Below are positions 36,604 to 46,869 of a DNA stretch of 64,000 bases, one piece after another (the first letter of the stretch is position 1; every line of letters begins with the position of its first letter). Source of the stretch: Apoda limacodes (Eukaryota; Arthropoda; Insecta; Lepidoptera; Limacodidae); NCBI GenBank assembly GCA_946406115.1, contig OX291543.1, positions 24,764,815 through 24,828,814 of the forward strand, read 5' to 3'. The notes beneath the pieces were generated by a model. The model was given only the letters and a program-made list of their open reading frames with translations. It ran no database searches and was not told where the DNA came from. The translations under genes and the position numbers were made by a program.

Positions 36604-38632
36604 TAAAAAGGGCTGGCAACGGATTTTGGCCGGCTGCGATGGCCTCTATGGCCGCGTTTAGTGCCGCTATTGCGGCTCTAGCCACGTTTAGGGCACCAGC
36701 TTGCATGCGGGGTGGGCCCTGTGTGTATTGTGTGCCGCTAGGCCGAATTTGCGCGGGGGGTTGATGCTGCTGGGCAGCGTCGGTGCGTGATTTTGATTTT
36801 GGCGGTTGGTTGGTGGTGGGTGGTTGAGACGTATGGGGGGGTTGCGGGGGGTCCGCAAATTGGGGGGGGGGCATAAAAATATAGGGGGCAAATTGTGTGT
36901 CCGGCGCTACCGCAGTGTTAGTCGGAACCGTTGTTGTGGGTTGCGGGGCGGATTTTTTCCGGCGTGGCCTCTTTTTTCTCCCGAGAGCTTGGGATCTGTC
37001 GGTGGGGGGGTTGGCGGGGGGCATTAAATTTGCGCCCGAGGATAAGTCATACTCCTGCGGCTGCAATTGTTGCAGGGGAGTGGGTAAAGGCGGGGGCAAA
37101 TTTGTAGCCCGTTGGGCTTTATTACGGGGCAACGGAGGGTTAATGGTCACCCCCCTACGTCTCGCCTCGCGCCGGAAAACGGGACACGAGCGGCTGTTGG
37201 CTGTGTGTGCTTGCCTGCAGTTTACACATTTGACTGCAACCGATTGCCGATCGCAGTCGGACGCCGGGTGCTCGCCGCCGCAGCGCACACATTTGATTGG
37301 CCGGTGGCAGTTAGAGGAGGCATGGCCGAATGCCTGGCATCTATGGCATTGTGCCGGACCGGGGCGAGTACGCCAAGCCTCGATCGTTATGCCAGGCATG
37401 CTGAGCAGCTCGTTAACTGCGTACAGCTGTTGCAGCTCCGCAGAAGTGTGCCTGAGCTGTAGCTGGGCATAATATATGCAGTTGGGTCGACCCCTAACTG
37501 CAGGAATTTGCCGCACGTGCGACACTGGGAAGCCGGCGAAGGCGAGGTCCTCAGCAAGCTCGGCAAGCGAGGTATCCTGAGGGAGCCCCTTGATGGCAAT
37601 TTTATGTGGTCGGTCGCTGTCTAAGCTGTAGCAGTACCAAGATACTGCGTGGTCCAGCTTAGACAGCTCGTCTATATAGGCCACTACCGTACGATACTCT
37701 AGGGGCGATTTAGGGAAAAATCGTACCCCTTTGCCAAACGGCCGGGCGTTGGGTGCGTGGCCTAATATAGAGTGCATCTTTTTAAGATGCGTCGACCACT
37801 GGGGGAGGGACTCTACGACTATGGGGGGGTGACTATTTTTGACTTTTTTGTCGTTGGCACTGGCATCAACGCTAGCCGGCTGAGCGACAGATTGCGATGG
37901 CGGGGCTATAGCGGTTTGGGCGCTTATTGCCTGGGCATAGGATCGACCGCTTGGTGGCGCTGGCGCATGAGGTGCGGCAGGCTGGGGGGGGGAGACTTCA
38001 GCAATTTCCATCCCTTCAACAGGGGTGGGGTCATGGGGCACCTCTACGGCGGTTTTTGAAGTCGACGGCTGATTGGCGAGAGCCTTTTGCCGATCGGCAA
38101 TGGCTTCTCTTGCCTCAAGTCGGGCACGTTCGGCGGGGTCCTTGGATGGGCTGAGTGAGAAGGGTCTCGGCCTAACATCTCTGCCACGTACCCTAGGGTC
38201 TCGCTGCGGCAGGGGGATTGAGGGCGGGTTCAAATTCCGCTGTACTGTCATTGGGGGCGTTACCTTACTTATCTGGCTTATGTTAATGCCTTGTTTGGGC
38301 GATGATGATTGTGGGTCAGGCCGGGGCGGGGTGTCCTCTATGGGAGAAAGCATTGATGGGAGGGTAGGGAGGTCCTCGTCCCTAAAGACTTCGTCGCCGG
38401 ACTCAGAGGCCGAGTACACCGACGACTGTGATATGGCCGAGGCCATAGAAGTCCTAGACGGGGGGCGAGAGGGCGGGAACGCGACCGAAAAGGGCCGGTC
38501 CGCGGCTGATATTTCGCCGGTAAATAAATTACGCGCCACGACGGCGGCTGAGGGCTGGGAGCGTAACCATACGCCCCGTTTACGTACGCCTCCTCTACGT
38601 ACCGGTGGTGGGGGTCCTGGGGGTGGCGGCAT
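36539..38632 (-). CDS. Jockey ORF1, gag-like nucleic-acid-binding protein
   Basis: An uninterrupted frame of 697 codons. The first 280 residues are Pro/Ser-rich and probably disordered. About 343-425 resembles the domain found before zinc fingers in Jockey gag proteins (HKIAIKGLPQDTSLAELAED). Residues 429-483 hold three zinc knuckles: CHRCQAFGHASSNCH, CVRCGGEHPASDC and CVNCRQAHTANSRSC. The C-terminus is again Pro-rich and low in complexity. Such proteins bind element RNA and carry it to the nucleus. The frame overlaps ORF2 by 65 bp in a different reading frame, so ORF2 may be translated by reinitiation or frameshift. No stop breaks it. The exact start is uncertain, since the frame opens into proline-rich sequence. 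Confidence 0.9.
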   Translation of the reverse strand: MPPPPGPPPPVRRGGVRKRGVWLRSQPSAAVVARNLFTGEISAADRPFSVAFPPSRPPSRTSMASAISQSSVYSASESGDEVFRDEDLPTLPSMLSPIEDTPPRPDPQSSSPKQGINISQISKVTPPMTVQRNLNPPSIPLPQRDPRVRGRDVRPRPFSLSPSKDPAERARLEAREAIADRQKALANQPSTSKTAVEVPHDPTPVEGMEIAEVSPPQPAAPHAPAPPSGRSYAQAISAQTAIAPPSQSVAQPASVDASANDKKVKNSHPPIVVESLPQWSTHLKKMHSILGHAPNARPFGKGVRFFPKSPLEYRTVVAYIDELSKLDHAVSWYCYSLDSDRPHKIAIKGLPQDTSLAELAEDLAFAGFPVSHVRQIPAVRGRPNCIYYAQLQLRHTSAELQQLYAVNELLSMPGITIEAWRTRPGPAQCHRCQAFGHASSNCHRPIKCVRCGGEHPASDCDRQSVAVKCVNCRQAHTANSRSCPVFRREARRRGVTINPPLPRNKAQRATNLPPPLPTPLQQLQPQEYDLSSGANLMPPANPPTDRSQALGRKKRPRRKKSAPQPTTTVPTNTAVAPDTQFAPYIFMPPPQFADPPQPPHTSQPPTTNQPPKSKSRTDAAQQHQPPAQIRPSGTQYTQGPPRMQAGALNVARAAIAALNAAIEAIAAGQNPLPALFNGLAQLTTILTWEFNGASSGP

Positions 38633-38990
38633 TCCGCTAGTTGGCTGCTACCAGCATCCCTTGATGCGAGTCCGGCTGCAGCTGGGTCTGAAGGGGTGGC
38701 CCAAAAAGGGCCGCCCTTGGAAGAGCGACAAACGACGGCGATCCGTGGCAATAAATGCCGAGAAAATACAATAAAATCGCTTACCGCTGAATCCTCCTCA
38801 AGACCGCTGAAAAAGCGGAAACCGTCTACCTTCAAGCGCTGCTTTTGTAGGCGCAAACACGCAGAACTCAACAAACACCTAGTCTCGTCTGTGCACGCAC
38901 GTCCGCCGTCTACAGGAATTGTTGTTTTGAAGCACATACACTTTTTTCACTTGAGATATAATTTTAACTTGGAGAGTATTATACACAAGG

Positions 38991-39025
38991 ATGATGATAT
39001 ATGTATAGATGATATATGTATAGAT
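38991..39025. repeat. 15-bp tandem repeat at the Jockey 5' edge
   Basis: The unit 'gatgatatatgtata' occurs twice and begins a third time, directly against the right-hand target duplication. It may reflect slippage during 5'-end joining of the retrotransposon. Confidence 0.7.
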
Positions 39026-39749
39026 GATAGCGCGATGTAGGACGCGTGAAGTCAGCCTTGCTTGTAGCAGTACGATATAGGCCGCTACATCACTCCCTTC
39101 CCAGACCGAAGGTCGATAATTCTTGCAGTGATGATTGCGTACGATCTTGATATGCCGAGTTTAATGCGCCGTCCACAGTGAGTCGGGAGGGTGTGTAATG
39201 CATGCGGAATATCAGTAGTCTGCGGTGAGTGCAGACTAGAAAGTTGCTTGCTGTGTTTCTGCAGTGACTCGAGATACTGGCGAGTGATGGCATGGATGTT
39301 GCGTATGGTCACAGTGAGTCGGGTCCATAGAATGATTGGCTGTGTGTCCCTTTGAATCGAGACACTGGCCTGAATTAGCGGCAGAAGCGACGAGCAGAGA
39401 ATGTCACGCTGGAGTGAAAGCACTCGACAGGGTTGTGATACTGTACAGTGGAAGTGCAAAGCTGGAGTGTTAATCCTCAACAGGTTGTGGTGGAATGCTA
39501 TACAGTTGCGTCACCGGAGAGGAGCTGCAGGAACTAGGAAGCATAGGTCCTGATGAAAGCTCTGAGATGCGAAGCGTACGGTTGAAAACTGGTCCGTGTA
39601 CCTGTAGGAAGGAGTAGGGCTGTTGCTGCTGCGGAAGGTGCGTCAATGTTAAGCTCGGGGTCACCAATGTGGCGCGGCGGCAAAAAGGAGATCTCCTGCC
39701 AGGCGAGGTGCTATGCCTGGGGACCGCCGTGGTCCACTTAACTAGTACC

Positions 39750-42050
39750 CTGTACACTCTCTGTGTCTCTACACTTATCTAAAAACATCCAAACTAAATC
39801 CAATGTTAGAACTGTTTTTGACATTGTAACACTATGAACCCTGCTCAATATTAGTGTTGATTCAATAGTGTTAATACTGGTGTAGCAATACCAGAGTTTC
39901 CTACCGGATTAGTATTGTCAAGATGTTCTTAAAAAAAAGATTCTGAATATAGACAGAAAAGCAATTCACCTTAAAATTATTATATTAATTTTATGTGTAA
40001 CACAGATGTTTATTTATTCTTTTTAGCTTATGATTCACCTAAAGATGATCATAGTTATGTAATATGTAATCTGGACCAAACTATATTTTACAATAATATG
40101 CAAGAGAATGTTTCACGAAAAAGGTCCTTTTCTGTAATGCAAGGTAAAGTAAAGCATACTTTCATGTAAACACCAAGACCTATTCACATGTCAGAATACC
40201 AGCTACCTCATTTACAGTAAATAGTGATAGAATTGTGAAGACTCATTGCCGGAATTGTTATGTGTGAATAGGCCTTAAAAATTGCTACAGTATTTTTTTT
40301 TAAATGTGACTTAAACCTATGTTACTATTCTTCCAGTCCTAGTTATAAATTTATGATTAATGACATTCATCGGAAATTAAATTCAAAGGGCATAAAAAAA
40401 ACAAAAAAATTTTTTTTACAGCTGATAATTTTAGTTTAATTTTTCAAAAATATCTTTGGCATGACCATACAGATTCCTTGAAATCAAAGAAAATTGATTT
40501 CAAATTACTACAAATCCAAGGTGTGATAAAATTCTTTTTACTGTATTGAATCATAGTTAACATAGTTTTCTTATAACTACAAACATTAGTTAAATTGTAT
40601 TGTATTATGTATATTAAAATACCACACATAGTGGTTCGCAAACTGCAGCTCTTTGGTTTTTCAGTTTTCTGTGATTTTTACGTGAATAACCCCCCCCCTG
40701 CACAGGGCTCTCAGTTGAGTTGATAACATTAGGAGTATGTTTAAAGTAGTCAGCAACAATATTATACCATTTCTTGTCTATGTTGTAACCAGGGTTGAGT
40801 GATTTAAATCAAATTGATTTAATTCACATGTTTTTTTTATCACTGATTTAAATCAAAATTGTCAAAGCGAAGAAAATTTTATGAAATTACATATAAATTT
40901 TATGAAAATATACTCTTTTTTTAAGTGTTTTTTTCGCCCTGCCTTATTTTCGACTTTGTTTAGAACAAAAAACTGCAAATATTATTTTTTATAAAAAAAA
41001 GTAAGCTGGTGTCTGCCTCTCATTTTGATGGGCATTCGAACCCGGCGGCGTGAACCAGTGAGTTATTTTCTAAAATTCTTAAAGTAGGTAGGTACATTAT
41101 TTCACTGACAGCTGACAAAATGTCAATGACAGAAAACAATTTATATATTTTTATTTATACTTGTAATATTTATCTATTTTTTTTTGTTTTTAAATCAATG
41201 TTTTAAATATATAATTTAGTTTACATGTTTTTCATAAAACAATTACGATTGATTACCAAAATAAGTGAGATTAAAATTTAGCTTTTCTGAGTAGTTTGCT
41301 GATCGCTGATCAACCCATAGAGTTATGGTTTTGAATGAAACTAAGGATACAGTATTAAAGTATTTTATTTTATCATTTATTGTTCATTTTGTAGTTGTAG
41401 CCATAATACAGTATTATAGAAAAACTCATGTAGTTCCTTAAACATTCTTATTTCACCTAATTAACCATTCTTAGACATTTACTAGCTTTTAGTACTAGTA
41501 ATAGTAGTACAGACTAATGTTAAATTAGGTTATTATAATAGTTTCTTTGACTTTGTCAAAAAAGTACTGCAAATTGAAAAGGTTAATATTGGGGCATGCA
41601 GGGGGCATGAATCGCGGTTTATTTTATTGTTAGATTTTATGTTGACAAAAAATAAAATGAAAATAGGAGTATTTCTAAACAGCTAAAATTTACGGCTAAA
41701 ATCAATATTTTAAAACTATTTTAAGGCATTTAGGGTTATGCACTAAAGATTCTAAGAAAAAACTGAACCCTAGTAGTGGAGTGGAAATACTTAAAAATCT
41801 TTTATAACTAAAAAACTCCAAATACAAAAGTCATAGAAAAATACTTAAATACAAAAGCAAACAACAAAATAATATACTAATTTTCTTAATACGGAAACAT
41901 TGCTTTGACCATTTAAATCAAATATGGCCGCCTACTCCGACGAACCCGCGTCGAGTACGGTTCACTTGAGCCAACCCTAGGGTAACAACTATACGCGTTT
42001 TTGAACGGATTAGGGTTGGAACTCAGTCTGTGATGCCACCGATATTGCGA
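39750..42050. other. non-coding interval upstream of CMC1
   Basis: No exon is recognised. From about 40790 (ccagggttgagtgatttaaa) to about 41975 (gagccaaccctagggtaac) the ends carry inverted gggttg/caaccc, so a degenerate DNA element is possible, but its duplication could not be fixed. A reversed tRNA-like B-box (ttcgaacccgg) lies near 41036. The 92 bp between this repeat and the CMC1 ATG must contain or adjoin its promoter. Confidence 0.4.
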
Positions 42051-42072
42051 TTTTATTCAATAAATATATAAA

Positions 42073-43537
42073 ATGTCTAATGATAAAACAGTGTTGCCCA
42101 GCAAGTTTTCAGAAGGACCCCACGGATTAGGTGGTTTTTTTATCTCAGCTATTAGTATTTTATCCGATCCTAAAGCTAACCTAGAAACTTCGTAAACTAT
42201 AACAGTGTTATAAATGGTGTTTACATTGTTCCTTTGTGGATTCTATCTATTCCTGCTTCTAGTGTTAGGTTATCTTTATCCCTATTTAGGAAACTAAAGT
42301 GCCGATGGCGAGGCCATGTGGTTCATCGAACCAACTGATGAAGGATTAAGTTTTCCAGTGGCCTCCACGAACCGGAACACGAAACGTGAGACGGCCTCTT
42401 GCCAGGTATACAGACGACCTGGTGAGAGCCACAGGCTCATAATCGTTTCTTATAGAAACATAGATGTCTACTTTAAACAGTGGTGGTTTACAGACTAAGA
42501 TAATCAGATTGCCTATAGATAATCTTCCAAAACATTATACAATTTTTTGGTTGGGGTGTACAAAAGGGGATGATGAGAAAAAAAAAAAGAAAATCTTTTG
42601 CCATGAAGCAAACTGAAGGGTTAAAGTGAAGAAAAGGGGCGCTAAGAAAAATTTCAAAAATTTTACTAAGTTAAACTTTTTTTGAACTTTTTGATAGATT
42701 TCGATAGAGCACATTGTAACATTTGTATGAGCCGTTTTTTTCTGTGACCCTTCCCTGAGGTGCTATGACTGGAAAACTAAATGAAAAAAAAAATTTTAGG
42801 GTTCCCAGGAAAAAGTGTTTCATTGCTTGTATAGATGCCTTCTATGATTACAGCCATAAAAAATAGGTGTAATGGGGACACCAAAATTTTTGTCAAAAAA
42901 TCATCTTAGTCCTGTGCCCCTTTTGGTAAACTGCTACGCTTTAGTGTTTACAGTGGGAAGCAATTAGTAATTCCAGTTTATTACTACAAAACCAATATTT
43001 TTTAAAACTTCTTTAAAAGTAATTTTAGATAATCAAGTCTTAATTTATGATTTAAAAACATGCCTAATATTAAGTATTATGTAAGTGTATAAGAAATGTG
43101 TTTACTTAACACTGTCTGATTTTTTTAACCCTAGGGGTTTTAATTTATTTCAAAACAAAAAGAAATATTGCTTTTATATCATCTATTATAATCTAAGCTA
43201 ATAAAGAACAAAGTATTTAAAACTGAAAACTTTTGCAGGAGATCCTGAAGATAAATCTTTAAGAAAAGTTGAATTTGAAGTACTGATACCAAAGCTCATG
43301 CGAGAGAAAGCTAAAGCTGAAAAATGTACAAAAGAAGTGCAAGAATTTCAAAGTTGTTGCAAAGATTCATCATTGTTAATGGTAGTTACATGCCGTAAAC
43401 AAAACTCGGCTCTGAAAGACTGTTTATCAAGCTGGTACCGCAATGAAGAGTTCAGACAAATATGCACTGAAGAGTATCTAAAAGAGAGAAGCGAGTATAG
43501 AAGAAATGGTGTAAAGAAACCAACAAAAAGGGCATAG
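42073..43537 (+). CDS. CMC1: COX assembly mitochondrial protein (CMC1 family)
   Basis: Two exons, 42073-42130 and 43239-43537, join in phase 1 into 118 codons. The protein is a small twin CX9C factor imported through the Mia40 pathway into the intermembrane space, where it helps assemble cytochrome c oxidase. The first motif is Cys49-x9-Cys59 and the second Cys71-x9-Cys81, in KCTKEVQEFQSCCK and TCRKQNSALKDC. The upstream GPHGLGDPEDKSLRKVE block and IPKLMREKAK are characteristic of the family. Exon 1 supplies the first 19 codons, found only by splicing. The 1.1-kb intron contains an RTE fragment and a fold-back repeat. An AATAAA lies about 45 bp after the stop. The gene faces TSEN2, whose stop is about 60 bp away. 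Confidence 0.93.
42285..42450 (+). pseudogene. RTE-type RT C-terminal fragment in the CMC1 intron
   Basis: In two frames the plus strand reads KLKCRWRGHVVHRTN and then WPPRTGTRNVRRPLARYTDD, the WGH and 'WRPRTG..GRP..RWTDD' blocks near the end of RTE-family pol proteins. A frame change between them, and the lack of any upstream pol, show a short dead fragment. Confidence 0.75.
42549..42950. repeat. possible fold-back repeat in the CMC1 intron
   Basis: The left edge (ggttggggtgtacaaaaggg) and right edge (tgccccttttggtaaactgc) are partly inverted. The left 20 bp recur inverted at 32631-32650, supporting a dispersed family. Borders and class are uncertain. Confidence 0.4.
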
Positions 43538-43581
43538 TGCATGTGTAAATAAGTTATGGACTTAATTTAGTTAGTATTAAT

Positions 43582-43587
43582 GAATAA
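43582..43587 (+). terminator. polyadenylation signal of CMC1
   Basis: AATAAA about 45 bp after the CMC1 stop and about 10 bp before the TSEN2 stop codon on the other strand. The minus strand also has AATAAA overlapping the TSEN2 stop, so the two 3' ends probably overlap. Confidence 0.6.
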
Positions 43588-43596
43588 AATAGCCAT

Positions 43597-46500
43597 TTAA
43601 TTTATTTCGTCATTTATTGTCCCGGGAATATTCCTATTCAATATCAATTCCCGCACCCTGTACTTATTTAAATCCTCTAATAAAATCTGATGTGTTTTTA
43701 TTGGAGTAACAACCTCTGCTACAATTATTTCCTGTAAAAAAAATTTAAATAAATTTGAAATAGCAGTAAACGATGTGCTGTAAGTATTCATAGCTATATA
43801 TTTATATATACTAGACTTTGCCAGTGGCTCCGCCCGCCTTAATTTAGGTTATCGGTGTGGAACTCCTTTATTAACTCTAATTAATTAGTTATACCAATGA
43901 ATTGCTATAGCATGCTATAGGTGCAGCAATGGTTTGTTTAACTCTGTTAGTTATTCCTGCAGGAACTTTTGATTTTTTAGGGATAAAAAGTAGCCTATAT
44001 GCTATTCCAGGACCTAACCTATATGTATGCCAAGTTTTATCCCGATCCCTTCAGTGGTTGAAGTGTGATTGAGTAACAATCATCCATCCAGACAAACAAA
44101 CTTTCATGTTTATAAAATTAGTAGGATATATATTGTCCTGCTAGTCAGTCCCAATTTACTTAAAAGTGCAAGAAGAGTAATTGACATAAAGGCACATAAT
44201 TTAGCCTGTGATATTAATTTCATTTATTGCCTTTAATAATTCCAACAATGTCAAGAAGTCATGGTCGGCGAATGTATTACTGGCAGGGTGGAACCTGACT
44301 ATCCATATTCCCATACCTCGCAATTATAGCTTATAATTAGACACATTTTCATGATACATGTGAGTACACTTGGGTAGAAGTGAGCAATCTAAAAGCAGTT
44401 GTACGTAAGTGTCCAATTGAAATCTCTCTATGTTAACTCAGATATAAAATCTTATAATTTAATATCTTCAATAATCATTATCTAATTTAAATTGAAAAAT
44501 GCAGGAAATTAGTGCATTATTAACTGATATCTAGACAGGCATCATTATGAGTTATTTTATTTGACAAACTTTGCCACACCATGGCCTTAACAATAGACCT
44601 TTATTCAATAGCATCTTAGAAAATAAATACTTTAGACATTTACCTTAACAGTTGTGGTCGCCATCCTAACATGTCCTAGTATATAATTAAAGTTTTGGAT
44701 GTTTTGCTGTTCCCCATCATTTATCACTACTATGTAGTCTGCATGTACCACTCCAGGTCCTTCTTTGTAAAGTACTGGAAAAAATTGATGTAATATATGT
44801 ATATGCATACCTACTCTAAAATTTAAACTTAATTATAATTTATGTTATGACACACAATTTTTTATAACATTACTGTCAATATTTTGTAACAGGTAATTTA
44901 TAAATAACCCCAGAGCTTCTCACATAAAATCCTTTCAAAAGTTAAATATAAAATAAAATTGTAATATAAAAAGAAAACCAACTCCTAAAATCCACTAATT
45001 AAAAAGGCTCTTTAAAGCATACAAAACATACACCTAAATGTGCTTTAAGTTGAATGCCTAAAATTTGCTTCAGTGATAAAAGACAATGTTTTAACAGCAA
45101 GAAGAAGAAAACACACTTCAATGTTCTTTCTGGTTTATTGGTTATGTACTCGAACCCTTTCTAAATTTTTTATTAAACACCTAATATATTGGAGAGGTTA
45201 GCAAGAATTTTGGGAGAAAACATTTATTTTTATTTGTAAGAAAAAAAATATATTTTTTTAATGCTTCTAAATTAAGTTCAGTCACTAATAGAATAAAAAG
45301 ACAAACATAACAACAAGGACTAACAATACAATCAATTAACTTAAATTATTTCTCATATGTAAACTCCATTGACCTGAATGTTACTTAGAGTTCAGTTACA
45401 TTGTCAACAACAAACAAGTGGACCAGTGGTAGTATGTTTGACTGCTAAGTCATAAGCCTTGGGTTCGATACCTGGTAACATTTTGTCTTAAATGTCATGT
45501 CCACTACAAAAAGAATTTAAACAATTGTCTAGTTCAGCTACACACAAAGTGTGCTCCATTATATCAATCTAAGTTCTTCTCTCTTGACCAAAAATAAAAA
45601 CCCCTTCATATAACCTACTAAATGGAAATTATTTCATGTTATATTAAATTTTTATTGATGATGAAGAAGTGTTCTCAGAAATTTACTTAATAAATATTGT
45701 TTATTATGTAATGGAGCTATTTTTGTATGAAAACCAGTTTTTGCTCATTCAAAAAAATTAGAGAACCACTGGTCCAGTTCTTAGTTGTTAGAAGACAGCA
45801 AGTTTCAAAATCACTTACAATAATCACCACCAAATTTTATTCCAGGCTTTATAATGTATCCTTTAGACCTAAAATGATGATATACCACATATTTAATTAC
45901 AAAATTGTTCTCAGTCTCTTTAAACAATTCCCAGCACTCTTCAATGCCCAATAGTTTATTATCGCTAATTATTTGTAAACAACCAAGTCCATGGGACAAA
46001 AAGAATGCTTCTTGTAATGAGAGCACTAATTTTTCTTGTAATCTGACTTTGTTTATGCAACATTTTGACTTCATGTTCGCAAAGTAATTTTCATCTTCAG
46101 AGTCACTATTAGGAACAATCACAACTATATCCTGCTTATCACTTACATTGTAAGTGTTCATACAATCAGTACTTACTACTTCATTGCCATCATTGTTTTC
46201 ATCTTCACTGGATACCAAATCTACAACATCCTTGTTCGATTGTCTCTCACAATCACTAACTACCTTAGCAGTAAACTCATCAATATCTTTTAAAAACAAA
46301 TCTGATTCTGAAATTTCTTTAGAACAACCAAACTTTTTACACCAAAAATTTCTTTTAAGATACTGTCTTTTCCTCATTATATTAGGGCTACCAAATGTTT
46401 GTGTTGCTTGAGGCTTAGAACGAGAAGCAGATCCTTTTCCAAAACATCCCATATGATGAAGCAGGGTTGACTCATCTGCTGAATTAACCTCCACATTAAA

Positions 46501-46632
46501 TCCATTGTAATAACCAGTAAACACAATTCGAATGGAGCTGTCTAATGGAAACCGTAGAGACTCGAGCGCAATCGGATATAAGTTATTTGGGTCATTAGTT
46601 TGACAATCATCTCTTGTTTGCGATGTAGTCAT
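43597..46632 (-). CDS. TSEN2: tRNA-splicing endonuclease subunit Sen2 (TSEN2)
   Basis: Three minus-strand exons, 46632-45819, 44774-44644 and 43731-43597, join with phases 1 and 0 into 359 codons. Sen2 is a catalytic subunit of the heterotetrameric tRNA intron endonuclease and cuts the 5' splice site of pre-tRNAs. The C-terminal nuclease fold is clear: VVYHHFRSKGYIIKPGIKFGGDY, then LLYKEGPGVVHADYIVVI and LGHVRMATTTVK, giving the expected triad Tyr274, His282, Lys315. The last exon reads IIVAEVVTPIK. The N-terminal 180 residues are acidic and poorly conserved, with a GYYNGFNVEV block that fits the family. It is shorter than human TSEN2 (465 aa), mostly in the variable middle. Intron 1 has a tRNA-like repeat and intron 2 a Helitron-like end. 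Confidence 0.93.
43803..44130 (-). mobile_element. Helitron-like repeat, reversed, in TSEN2 intron 2
   Basis: It starts at 'tactagactttgccagtggc' followed by tccgcccgcc, the reverse of the CTAG end seen at 14.8 and 16.9 kb, and continues with 'ttttatcccgatcccttcag'. It is non-coding. The far border is unclear. Confidence 0.5.
45417..45480 (+). repeat. tRNA-like segment, probably tRNA-derived SINE
   Basis: The segment contains an A-box-like 'ccagtggtagtatg', an anticodon-arm-like 'gactgctaagtc' and a good B box 'gggttcgatacc'. The acceptor stem does not pair and the arms are imperfect, so it is not a functional tRNA gene. It lies in TSEN2 intron 1. Confidence 0.55.
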
Positions 46633-46823
46633 TATTACAAAAGAACTGGCCAGTACCCAATTTTATTTAGAGCTGAATGTGTCATATACAGTTAACTGGC
46701 TAAACGAAAAATGTAAAACTAAGGTAAAAGCCGCCCTTCTTTTCGATTGATCACAAATTTTACAATATAATGATAACGTAAACAAATTTTCACCATAATA
46801 AATTCCACTTATAACATTTTAAT
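46633..46823. promoter_or_regulatory. probable divergent promoter region
   Basis: Only 191 bp separate the TSEN2 start codon (minus) from an ATG on the plus strand that opens a short exon-like frame with a good splice donor. Such spacing suggests a shared bidirectional promoter. No specific factor site is claimed; the inference rests on geometry. Confidence 0.4.
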
Positions 46824-46866
46824 ATGGAAGGACATCTACGTAACGAAGAGGCTGAAGAGTTTAGCA
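46824..46866 (+). other. possible first exon (MEGHLRNEEAEEFS) with splice donor
   Basis: An ATG at 46824 is followed by 14 codons and a consensus donor GTAAGT at 46867, phase 1. It is head-to-head with TSEN2. No complete plus-strand gene follows until the V-ATPase H coding exons at 57326, so it could be an upstream, perhaps mostly untranslated, exon of that gene, or the start of an unrecognised gene. The peptide matches no family I know. Confidence 0.35.
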
Positions 46867-46869
46867 GTA

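Larger units (their letters stand above)
33374..39025 (-). mobile_element. Jockey-clade non-LTR retrotransposon, both ORFs open
   Basis: The element is about 5.65 kb and flanked by perfect 12-bp direct repeats gatagcgcgatg at 33362-33373 and 39026-39037. On the minus strand the order is a 5' leader of about 0.4 kb, ORF1 (gag), ORF2 (endonuclease and RT) and a 3' region of about 480 bp with a long T-rich tract. Coding parts are clearly GC-richer than the neighbourhood. No poly-A tail is visible at the 3' border, which is odd for this clade. The open frames suggest a recent insertion. Confidence 0.88.
33243..39745 (-). mobile_element. small LTR-type (TRIM-like) element, split by a Jockey insertion
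   Basis: On the minus strand, a 3' LTR starts TGATGTAGCGG at 39092, right after the purine tract gggaagggag (39093-39102). It is cut at 39038 by the Jockey insertion, resumes at 33373, contains AATAAA and ends CTCCACA at 33243, giving 186 bp with TG..CA ends. A partial 5' LTR lies at about 39668-39745; its first 78 bp match 33243-33322 closely and it is followed by a primer-binding-type sequence TTGGTGACCCCGA. Only about 565 bp of non-coding interior separates primer site and purine tract, so this is a miniature or deleted LTR element. Confidence 0.72.

Noticed and set aside
36897..37472. 191-codon open frame on the plus strand
   Set aside because: It is antisense to Jockey ORF1; its open state follows from the GC- and Pro-rich composition of that gene.
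38338..38937. 199-codon minus-strand frame overlapping the start of Jockey ORF1
   Set aside because: It overlaps ORF1 in another frame over half its length, has no gag or pol motif, and its upstream part is the element's leader.
33243..39745. Jockey element with its own terminal direct repeats, as in TART
   Set aside because: A separate 12-bp duplication inside the repeats, plus the restored 186-bp LTR with purine tract and primer-type site, fits a nested LTR element better.
45417..45480. tRNA gene
   Set aside because: The B box is good but the acceptor stem and anticodon arm do not pair properly; treated as a tRNA-derived repeat.
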